Below, piece after piece: positions 34,950-45,241 of a DNA stretch of 64,000 nt. The stretch is from Sinohyriopsis cumingii. Lineage: Eukaryota > Mollusca > Bivalvia > Unionida > Unionidae. The stretch's first letter is position 1; each line of letters begins with the position of its first letter. The stretch spans positions 135,198,579-135,262,578 of the forward strand of contig CM068829.1 of NCBI GenBank assembly GCA_028554795.2, written 5' to 3'. The notes beneath the pieces are model-generated. The model had not been told where the DNA came from. It saw only the letters and a program-made list of their open reading frames with translations, and did not search any database. The translations under genes were made by a program, and so were the position numbers.

Positions 34950-35822
34950 GTCTGTGTATAATCTAATGCATGACGACAGTATAGTGATTAAAATGATTAT
35001 AAGTCAAACATTATTATTATTGTGAATCAAGACCATTATGTTAAAGAGGATGAACGTCAATTAGAAATTAAATAAAAAATTTCAACATGCATTAATGAGA
35101 TCAATAAAAATAATAATTCCGTATGTGAAGAATTTGATACTTTCCCTCTAAACATACGTACACCTCAAAAGAAATAATTCCGTATATGAGGAATTTGATA
35201 CTTTTCCTCTTAACATACGTACACCTCAATTCTACATATTACCCAAAACTCATACAAATCCTGACCATAATTTACCTTTAAATTTTCCAGGACGACCCAT
35301 TATATCAGGTTGTAATTCATATACTGAAAACCTATCCAAATTTATTGATAGTGTTTTACAACCTTTAATAAAATCACTTCCTTCATACATAAAGAAACAA
35401 CTACTTTCATTAAAAAGTCGATGTCTATTCCATATCTATCTGATAATTTCAATCCTGGTATCATTAGATGTAACATCACTATATACCAACATTCCGCATG
35501 CAGATGATATTGAAGCGTGCAAATATTTTATTGATAACAATCCTAATAATAGCACACTATCTAGCGAAAATTTTGTAAAATAATAAAAACTTATCTTGGA
35601 AAATAATTATTTTCAATTTAATAATATGAATTACATACAAATAATGGGTACGGCAATGGGTAATAATATGGTTCCTTCAATCTTGCCTTTCATGGGTGAA
35701 TTAGAAAAGGATTTTATTCAAAACGAAAAGTTTAATCCATCTCTTTGGTTCAGATTTTTAGATGACATATTTATGATCTGGAAGCATTCAACTGAAGAAC
35801 TTAAAAAAATATTGATATACAA
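34950..35822 (+). mobile_element. Penelope-like element reverse transcriptase remnant
   Basis: In order: MHDDSIVIK and QDHYVKEDERQLE (34.97-35.06 kb); RTPQFYILPKTH (35.22 kb); PGRPIISGCNSYTENLSKFI, the RT fingers signature; LVSLDVTSLYTNIPH, which carries the first catalytic Asp (35.46-35.50 kb); MGTAMGNNMVPS; and WFRFLDDIFMIW, the FxDD box (35.75-35.78 kb). This order and these motifs are typical of Penelope-like RTs. Frames switch near 35110, 35450 and 35585, and the similarity ends near 35822. No GIY-YIG endonuclease is seen, so it is 3'-truncated. Confidence 0.8.
35112..35227. repeat. 61 bp tandem duplication inside the Penelope-like RT
   Basis: AATAATTCCGTATGTGAAGA... recurs 61 bases later with a few changes, duplicating the segment that encodes EEFDTFPLNIRTPQ. 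Confidence 0.85.
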
Positions 35823-36209
35823 TGGCCGAGTCGATCTCGACAGAACCAGATTGTCGGAGGAAAATGGCGGACATAAACAGTGCCTGGAGGTGTGTATAAC
35901 AGCGCTCGCTGATTGGTCAATGGAGCAGAATGATTGACAACTGGCGATAGGTCAATTACCTATGTGAGATTAATGAACTTTGTCACACACCACCGCTTAC
36001 GCTAGATGGGTACGGACAGCCAACTGCGTTTAGGCGGTATGTTGGTTTGTTCTTGGGCTTTGATTTTGTATAACAAAGGATAGTAGAGATGTGTATGATT
36101 TGCAGGAAGTTATTCGACACAAGAAACACCATTTATCTTCATCATCATAGATGTTATCATCATCCCCATCATCACCATTACCATTATCATCACAAGCAGC
36201 AACATCATA
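35823..36209. other. Non-coding interval between PLE remnant and microsatellite
   Basis: It is somewhat richer in GC (GGCCGAGTCGATCTCGACAG) than its surroundings. No similarity to other parts of the window was found. Confidence 0.4.
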
Positions 36210-36211
36210 TC

Positions 36212-36258
<47 letters not shown>

Positions 36259-36302
36259 GAAGAAGAAGAAGAAGAAGAAGAAAAAGAATAAGAACAATAA
36301 TA
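36210..36302. repeat. (AAT)n-(AAG)n microsatellite
   Basis: AAT units change to AAG units immediately before the left edge of copy B. The Asn/Lys and Ile frames are artefacts. Confidence 0.95.
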
Positions 36303-36325
36303 ACACGATATCGCATTGGTCTCGA

Positions 36326-36365
<40 letters not shown>

Positions 36366-37777
36366 GGCAGACGTAAAAGAGAGAGGAAGACAGAAATTTG
36401 CGTGTTGTGTGAGATTGAAAACGGCAGTAAAAAAAAAAAAGGAAATCTTCATTTATGGGTCTATTTCAAAAATATCTGTTTCGAATGAATACATAAGAAA
36501 GACAACTTTTGGCCAGGGCGAATAATATCCGAGACTCTCTCCCTTCTCTCTATTCTATTCAGAACGTAAGTATAAAGTGTTGACTCTGTTCAAAGACTTT
36601 TCAAAAAATCGTTAATAACACTTAGTATGTGCAGGGTCAAACGAGCTAACTTTAGCTATACAATTACGTTTCTAGATTTTCTACGATTGTTTTTTTTTTA
36701 GTGTTTTACTGTACAATGGAATCAGAAATGTATTATTTCCTTTATGCTATCATTTTAAAAGCTAAAATGGTCATTTTATGTAAACAAATCGATGGTATTC
36801 GAAAATAAAAGACTGAAAACAGTAGAGTAATCGCTATTTGTTTCAATTCAAAGAGTTAGCAAATAATTGGAAACTTTTTCTTCCTAATGCATAAGCAGTT
36901 CACACTTTGTTGTATCATTTGCAATAATACCATACAGCCTACCTCAAGTGCCAGATGGCCATGACTTGGCAAATTTTCTTACAATGATAACCGATTTGAT
37001 TAAAGCTCTTACGTCCTCACACGAAAAGCATTTTCAGTAAGGTCGTTATGAGAACTTTTAAGGAATTTGCATGTCATATAACAATAAAATACATAGCAGA
37101 CAAGAATAATCGTCCTGGATTACACAAACTCGAACACTATTCATCATTAATAGTAAGATCGGCAAATTACGCTTACATCATATGAATGTTCTGTTCAAGA
37201 GGAAACTTTAAAATCACAGAAAATGATATGTTGTGCTATTTGATGCTGACATAAATTCCTTTGTAGGTGCTCAGCAATACAGCCATTTTTTAGGTTCAAA
37301 TTTATCAATGCCTACAATTTCCCCATATGCATGCTTCCTCTGAAAAATACATGATTTGTGCCTGGTATTTTTTTCAGCCAGTAAGCGACTTTTTATCTTT
37401 AAAATTCAGCATTAAATACAGCACACCACATACACTGGTTTCATAGCTCATAAAATACTTAGTTGTCTGTCGTGTAAGCATAAAATATACTGGTAGATCA
37501 TATATCGTTAATCCTATAGAATATTCAGTCATTGAATTCCCCTGTGTTACTAATAATAGATTACTGAAACTCGTCGTATCTTGCTCTCGAAACGATAAGT
37601 GGCTCACCCAAAGATCTATCCATCCGACCTGCGATCTCTCCCGCTCAGAATTTCTGAATTGTTTTTTATTATTATTAGAAAACTTGAGCAATAATTTGAT
37701 TTTTCTTTTACAAGTTTAGACAGAACCATGATAAACCCGCATTTCCTCTACTACTACTACTACTACTACTACTACTG

Positions 37778-37820
<43 letters not shown>
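36303..37820 (+). repeat. Direct segmental duplication, copy B
   Basis: It starts CGATATCGCATTGGTCTCG, the DNA for the last residues (YRIGLD) of the Polinton ATPase, directly after a microsatellite, and ends in a CTA/ATA microsatellite. It matches copy A (29752-32908) but lacks that copy's two insertions. It includes a GA tract at 36332-36363. Confidence 0.85.
37747..37820. repeat. (CTA)n-(ATA)n microsatellite, end of copy B
   Basis: CTA repeats change to ATA repeats, as in copy A. Confidence 0.95.
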
Positions 37821-37822
<2 letters not shown>

Positions 37823-37987
37823 TGGAGAACCTATTTACGAAAGGGAATTGGGGAAAAATGGTCTCGTCTATTTCAATATCGCCAATTTACCACTAAAGAG
37901 GTTTGTTATATGATGTATAACATAACATAAAATTACAGCAGCAGAGAGGATGAGCAGCCCTTTTTGTAGGACGTCCCATTTTGAAAA

Positions 37988-38162
37988 CTAAGGCTTCCTA
38001 CAAAAATGAAAACATAAGGTCAATAACGTGAAACAAAAGTTTCTAACTTTTCGACAGTTTCTCCAGAGTGAAGCTCCGGGGGTTATTATTTTTCGCGTTG
38101 TCGTTTTCAAGTGAATATACGCGCGCGTTTTCTGCTCATTGAGGTCGCACCCGCTGCTGCTA
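37988..38162 (-). pseudogene. Coding-like tail downstream of the ATPase remnant
   Basis: After the ATPase tail the minus strand stays open in another frame with DSSSGCDLNEQKTRAYIHLK and further ordinary sequence to 37988. It may be the ATPase C-terminus after a frameshift, or the next small Polinton gene. There is no signature. Confidence 0.3.
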
Positions 38163-38742
38163 TCAAAACATTTTATCAAGTCCGATTCGATATCTCGACC
38201 GCGGGACATGTACATTTATTTTTATAAATCCATGCGGGATTGACTGTGCCCGTGAAAAGAATTTTTTAAATTTAATTATATCCACATCACTGTTACACCA
38301 AGTCTGGTGAATATTTCGTAACGAAATGCGTATAAACTCCCTTAAATACAACTTAAATAGTATAGATGTCTATGATCACATTTGGTATTTGTGTATACCG
38401 CTGAGTAACATAAATCACATCAGTATTTGTATGTCCTCCACGCGAGAATATTCTAGCTATATTTGACTGTTATTCCAGCATCACATCATCGTATATAACT
38501 AAATTGTTAATAAACCCATCGAGGTCGTCTACAGAAGGCGCTTCACTGATATCAGTAATAAATTCAATAACGTCTTCATTTAACAATTTTACATTTTCGT
38601 TAAAATCTTTAAGCACTTCATAACATCGCTGGTCATCTACAGATGGTGCAACTAAATACAGTTTATCCCATTTCAACCACATCGTTATCAGATTAAGTAA
38701 CAGTTCTGTCTTACCCGTTCCAGATTGACCTATTATAATCAT
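38163..38742 (-). pseudogene. A32-like packaging ATPase pseudogene (Polinton/Maverick, copy 2)
   Basis: The frame from 38742 opens MIIIGQSGTGKTELLLNL: Walker A GxSGTGKT at residues 5-12. Walker B is LVIYDDVM near residue 85. After a stop at 38470 the minus strand continues in another frame with HTNTDVIYVTQRYTQIP (about 38.39-38.45 kb), then IHQTWCNSDVDIIKFKKFF and a closing YRIGLD at about 38.17 kb. Motif order and spacing fit the A32/FtsK-like ATPase that pumps DNA into capsids in Polintons, adintoviruses and their relatives. The N-terminus before Walker A is very short, and at least two frameshifts break it. It is divergent from the PLA2 gene to the right. Confidence 0.8.
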
Positions 38743-38883
38743 TCGGGCAGAATTGGTAGCGCTGGATGATGTTTAACCGGTTCTCGTTTTGTTGTTGCCG
38801 AAAAATCAATTACATCCATATTACACAAAAGATAAATGAATATTAATCTTTAGTGTGTAAAATGCAGGGCGCGTACCATCACA

Positions 38884-39021
38884 AGTGAATTAACAACTAT
38901 AGCTACGACAAACAAACGACAAGCACTTACGGGCAAGTGTGAACGATGTGGTACAAAAACAATTAAGTTTATTTCCACTAACAAACCAACGGGTAAATCA
39001 ACAGGCAGAGTTAAAAAATAA
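38884..39021 (+). pseudogene. Small zinc-ribbon protein remnant (DUF5679-like)
   Basis: A frame ending at TAA 39019-39021 reads NKRQALTGKCERCGTKTIKF followed by a basic tail ending GRVKK. The G-K-C-x2-C-G-T-K pattern is the second knuckle of a small zinc-ribbon family common in large viruses and Polinton-type elements. The first Cys pair is missing, so the 5' part is lost or diverged. It sits 12 bases before the PLA2 start, in the same frame. Confidence 0.5.
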
Positions 39022-39033
39022 AAGAAGGTGATA

Positions 39034-39395
39034 ATGCCGCTTTCTTTAACAAAGTTACCAGGAACTCCATGGGGAAAATACCCAGGAGAAGAAAGTATCC
39101 CAGGATATAATTATTGTGGTCCTGGTACTAGACTTGATTCCAGGCTTGAAAATCAAGATCAGCCAAAACCCAGAGAGTATCCAGTAAACGCGATTGATCG
39201 AGCGTGTCATTCTCATGATGTAGCTTATAAAAGTAAAAACCTACAAGATATACATATTACAGATGCAAAATTAATTCATGCGCTAAATTCCATCAAAATA
39301 AATCTTTCAAAAAATCATTAGCTAATTGGTTGGTGAGATCTGCGATGAAACGTAAGCTAGCATTAGCAGCTGATAATAAATCAGCTAATTATTAA
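39034..39395 (+). pseudogene. PLA2-like virion-protein gene, Polinton/adintovirus-like (copy 2)
   Basis: From ATG 39034 the frame runs 95 codons to 39321. TPWGKYPG is followed by YNYCGPGT (calcium loop), then PVNAIDRACHSHDVAYKSK, which keeps the catalytic His-Asp pair and the following Tyr. A shift in an A-run near 39310 lets the reading continue with LANWLVRSAMKRKLALAADN to about 39393. Viral PLA2-like domains sit at the N-terminus of a minor virion protein and open endosomal membranes during entry. Family assignment is by motif. It neighbours the ATPase (divergent) and the integrase (same strand). Confidence 0.75.
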
Positions 39396-39425
39396 AATGA
39401 TGGAATCGAATTATTAAAGCCCAAG

Positions 39426-39744
39426 ATGACACTGGAGGGGTAAACTCGCTGAGGCAGCAAATGTTACACGTGTTGCTGCTGTAAAATGGTTAGCACGACA
39501 GGCAATATGGCACATTTATCACCCACCGCCTAAACGAATCGAGTATCCACATTTTGATGTCAGCGTGCCAAATAAAGTTCATCAAGCGGATATATTATTT
39601 TTACCACACGTTACTTTTAAAATTGGGAGACGTCGATCAACATGTAAATACGCGCTAACTGTCGTTGACGTTGCAAGTATATTCAAGGAAGCAGAGCCGT
39701 TATCAACAAAGATATCACATGAGCGACAACTGACGAAACAGTAA
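39426..39744 (+). pseudogene. Retroviral-type integrase, truncated (Polinton/Maverick)
   Basis: ATG 39426 opens MTLEG; a one-base shift in the G-run then gives KLAEAANVTRVAAVKWLARQ, and on through HPPPKRIEYPHFDV, PNKVHQADILFLPHVTF, and KYALTVVDVASIFKEAEPLS to a stop at 39742. The Asp of HQADILF fits the first catalytic residue of a DDE integrase, and VVDVAS fits the following core strand. The second Asp, the Glu and the chromodomain of Polinton integrases are absent because the similarity stops here. The adjacent minus-strand frames begin at the break, so the gene was cut by a rearrangement. Confidence 0.75.
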
Positions 39745-40789
39745 AACAATTGCCAATCAATTGTTCAGCATGTTCGGTATACTTTAACGCAAGACTTTTC
39801 ATTTCTTCGTGGAGAGAGTATGTGCGATAAATAACGCCATTTTGTCTTCCAAATTGATCATAATTTCATCATGGGACATTTGATACAACCACACGGATAC
39901 AGGATCGAATTTACTCACTTCATTCATAAAATCAAACATATCACCGTGTTAAAATTTAACAGTTCGATTCCGTGGAAATATTGTAGTGCATTTGTCCACG
40001 CATGCGCATTATGATCAATAATTTCGATCGAAGCTCCTTTTGATTTATACTTTGATCCGTATGAAATCTATCTCCGGTTATCGTTTTAATATTATTGATA
40101 ATTTTAGTTTCTTCCCTAGCTCAGCGACATCTTTGACAGACGCTCCGGTAATTTTTAACTATTTCTCCCAACTCGTTTATTATTTTACGTGTTTTATCTG
40201 TTAGACCGTTTCCACGAGTCGAGATGGTAAAATGTTCCGTTACTCGTTCGGCTACACAATTTATTTGTGAAAATTTTGTTGCTTTTAGATTATTAACGCT
40301 GAGTTTATCATTTATCGGATAAATGTCATTAAAAAACTGATGTTATAGGATACGCTCTTTCAAAATATGGTTTCTCGATACAAGTCAACATTAATGGTTT
40401 GGAATTTTTACTCGGTATGGCAATTTTTTTATTATGAACGACAGGGTCATATTTGTCACGGATAATCCAATTGTCTGTTTCTGTTAATACAACAAATTTT
40501 ACTTTAAAAAAAAGATATTTTCGATTGTCTAGATAATTAGTGATCATTGCCTCTCGTTTGTCGTTCATCGTAGCATAGACACTTTTGTCACTGAGTATGA
40601 TTTTGAATGTTGACCATACATGAGACGCGCCATCTTTGCGAAATTCTTCTTAGCTACATGAATTTTATTAATCAAACTTTTATTCTCCGAATCAACCAAA
40701 CCTCGCACCGGTAAGTCAGGGAATATTCCGTCAAGAATAAATTTATAATCAGAAGCATTAATCGTAGATAATCTCTCTAATTCATCCAT
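39745..40789 (-). pseudogene. Unidentified Polinton-associated gene remnant
   Basis: Minus-strand frames chain together from 40789: MDELERLSTINASDYKFILD to about 40570; then MNDKREAMITNYLDNRKYLF to 40329; then DIYPINDKLSVNNLKATKFS and GNGLTDKTRKIINELGEIVK to about 40150; then FDFMNEVSKFDPVSVWLYQM and HEEMKSLALKYTEHAEQLIG to about 39750. Small frame shifts separate them. Total length is about 340 residues, rich in charged residues with no transmembrane stretch. I do not recognise the protein. Position beside Polinton genes suggests a structural or accessory gene, but it could be another element's gene. Confidence 0.5.
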
Positions 40790-40821
40790 TTATAATTAAA
40801 ACAAATATTTAAATTGAAATA

Positions 40822-40824
<3 letters not shown>

Positions 40825-40910
<86 letters not shown>
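40825..40910. repeat. (CT)n-(TA)n microsatellite
   Basis: About 42 bases of CT repeats pass into about 43 bases of TA repeats. Confidence 0.95.
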
Positions 40911-40913
<3 letters not shown>

Positions 40914-41200
40914 CAACAAACGACAAATGCAAGTGGTTAATGATAGGTTCTTTGACTCCTTGTAACAAAACCTGCCTAAGCGTATTCTGCGGACATCATG
41001 TGCAAAGCGTTCGTAATGGAAGTTTAGGACCAAAACCGTGTTTACGATTTGGTGTCGGAGTGAGAGAAACAACGCAGTTGTGTGTGCAATGTGGTGGTAA
41101 AATATACAGAGAACTGTAACGATACTATGATACAAAATATAATGACAGTGACAGGGTAATAAAAAGCGTAGAAGACTATCTGATTAGTTTTTCAGAGTAA
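40911..41200 (+). pseudogene. Cysteine-rich (zinc-binding-like) protein remnant
   Basis: The frame after the microsatellite carries LTPCNKTCLSVFCGHHVQSV, GPKPCLRFGVGVRE and LCVQCGGKIYREL, so it has several Cys pairs (C-x3-C, C-x-x-H-H-like, C-x2-C). This looks like a small zinc-binding protein. A frameshift near 41118 leads into RYYDTKYNDSDRVIKSVEDY and a stop. The N-terminus is replaced by the microsatellite translation. Family unknown; probably part of the Polinton cluster. Confidence 0.45.
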
Positions 41201-41259
41201 TGATTTGGACCAAAAAAATAATTAAATGATATTGTATATACATGAGCTAAAACATTGAT

Positions 41260-41720
41260 AATACCCCAACACAAGATTTTGTAAAGCATTCTATTATAAC
41301 GAATTATGACGCATTTGTGATGGTGTAATCAGACACTGTCGACTAAAAGAACCAGTCGGCGATGTCACTAATAATGGTTATCTAAGATTTACTACTGGAC
41401 ATGAAAAATAGTACTCGAAGACGGTCTTGTGATCGATAATGTTGAATCAGATCCCCGAAATAACTCTTTATCCAATTTTTGAGCTGTTATACAAAGCCAC
41501 AACCGTAAATTCGGTAACACTGGCAAATATTAAAAAGTTGCAAGATCGGTTAAATCTAAAAATACAGCGACTGACGAAGAAATAATATTTCAATCAATGA
41601 ATGCAGCAGCCAAATAGTTCGATATTGTAGCGAATTCGGTACAACGTGATGCGGATAAAATATATAAATCTGCTCTCTCTAAGAAATATAACCAAAAATG
41701 ATTTTCCATTATTTTTGAGA
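41260..41720 (+). pseudogene. Coding-like remnant next to the Polinton cluster
   Basis: Plus-strand segments read GVIRHCRLKEPVGDVTNNGY (about 41.33-41.40 kb), then EITLYPIFELLYKATTVNSV and LANIKKLQDRLNLKIQRLTK (41.45-41.58 kb), then after a shift ATDEEIIFQSMNAAAK and VANSVQRDADKIYKSALSKK to a stop near 41700. It looks like the C-terminal half of a ~150-residue protein. Not recognised. Confidence 0.4.
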
Positions 41721-42292
41721 GAGATCACTGTAAAGCTAAGCTATTTTCGATAGAGTAATTAAGTAGTTACCTCAATTATATTTAATAACTACTTATTTTT
41801 TGTTATCATTCAGTAAATTATGATACAACATATATCTTGTTACTCTGAGACCAACGGTGTAAATCCCCATTCAAATACTACTACTCTTTTTCCTTATGAA
41901 GCAAGGGAAATAATTTTGTGGTATAAGTATTGTCCGTAGATCGCAATTTATTTTGTCTTGTTAATTGATTAACCATCTTTATGATAATTAATGTCAGTGA
42001 ACTAACTACAATGTTTTAAAGGTCAAATTAATGGATGGATAATTATGGTCTCTAACTTGCAAAATAAATCACGCGGTACATATAAATACAACAAAGTTCT
42101 TTTTAGATCTATTACACATGGATATATAATTTTCAAACCTGACTTTGTCAATCCAAAAAATATGTGTATATACACACATATCATTTTTTATACAGTTTTG
42201 GAAAATATAAAATAAAATTAACGCTGTAATTTTGCTCAGTACTGCAGCATAGGTAACTTTATAATACTTTCTGAAACGTATATTTATAAAAT

Positions 42293-42370
42293 TGGAACTT
42301 GGCGCGGTTGATTCTCATATTGGGGATCAGAGTTCGAATCTCGTGACCGGCACACTGTCGACGGTACCGA
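42293..42370 (+). mobile_element. tRNA-like sequence (possible SINE head)
   Basis: GGCGCGGTTG and GAGTTCGAATCTCGTG are spaced like boxes A and B but closer than in a full tRNA. No closed cloverleaf or CCA end could be drawn. It may be a degraded SINE head of a third family. Confidence 0.3.
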
Positions 42371-42689
42371 TTAAAGCGGTTTTTTATATAAAGGTTTCGG
42401 CTCCAGCCCGTGTACACCACGTCAAACAACTGAAAGGTAATAAGTGTAGCTATATATCGTAATTGGCTAAAGGAATTGTTTCGTAGCATTTCTTTCTGTT
42501 GTAGCAGATTCCTAAGTAGCAACTGTCAAATAGGGGTTCAGATTAAAATACATAAGTTCATGCCACTGAAAAGTTTAATAAAATCTGTCATCGCTTTTTA
42601 TCAGCCACCTTTAAAAAAAAAAAAAAAAAATCGTGTTTCTCTGACTAAATTGAACTGTTTCGTCTCAATATACGATTTAACTGTACCTT

Positions 42690-42948
42690 TGGCAAGATTG
42701 TAAAATTACTATAGATTCTAATGTAGCTGTGCAAATGGGCAAAACAACACGTATGCATCGCTGTAGTAATATACTGTACGCACTCACATTATAGCAAGAC
42801 AATGTAACTATATTACATCATAATTTGTGCTTCTTAACTACTCAATGTAATATATTTTGTAAAAGTAGAGATAGAACATTTATACCAAACGCAAATATGT
42901 ACTGTGTGCAGCTACATTAGAATCTATAGCAATTGTACAATCTTGCCA
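42690..42948. mobile_element. MITE, 259 bp, ~40 bp terminal inverted repeats
   Basis: The left end TGGCAAGATTGTAAAATTAC, continuing TATAGATTCTAATGTAGCTG, is matched in reverse complement by the right end CAGCTACATTAGAATCTATA...CAATCTTGCCA with two or three mismatches. There is no coding capacity. The flanks (ACCTT before, ATAGG after) show no clear target duplication, so the superfamily is open. Confidence 0.8.
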
Positions 42949-44907
<1,959 letters not shown>

Positions 44908-45241
44908 TCGTGTATTTTCTTCTTTCGCTGTTTCAAAATGCTGAGTTTGGTTTAGCCAATGCAGCTCGAGAAAATGTTAAACAATGAGAGGATTTTCAAC
45001 TAAAACAACTGTCAACCAGGGTACTTGTAGAGTAAACTGATAATATCTTATCACAATATCGCTGTTATTTTCTGTTATCGTGTATTTTCTTCTTTCGCTG
45101 TTTCTAATTGCTTTGTTTGGTCTAGCCAATGCAGCTCGAGCAAAATGTCAAACAATGAGAGGATTTTCAACTAAAACAACTGTCAACCAGGGTACTTGTA
45201 GGGTAAACTGATAATATCTTATCACAATATCGCTGTTATTT
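44908..45241. repeat. Tandem duplication, ~170 bp unit x2
   Basis: TCGTGTATTTTCTTCTTTCG through ATCACAATATCGCTGTTATT occurs twice, 170 bases apart, with a few substitutions and one indel. There is no coding signature. Confidence 0.9.

Noticed and set aside
36089..36376. His/Asn/Lys-rich 95-codon frame
   Set aside because: It is made by CAT, AAT, AAG and GA repeats.
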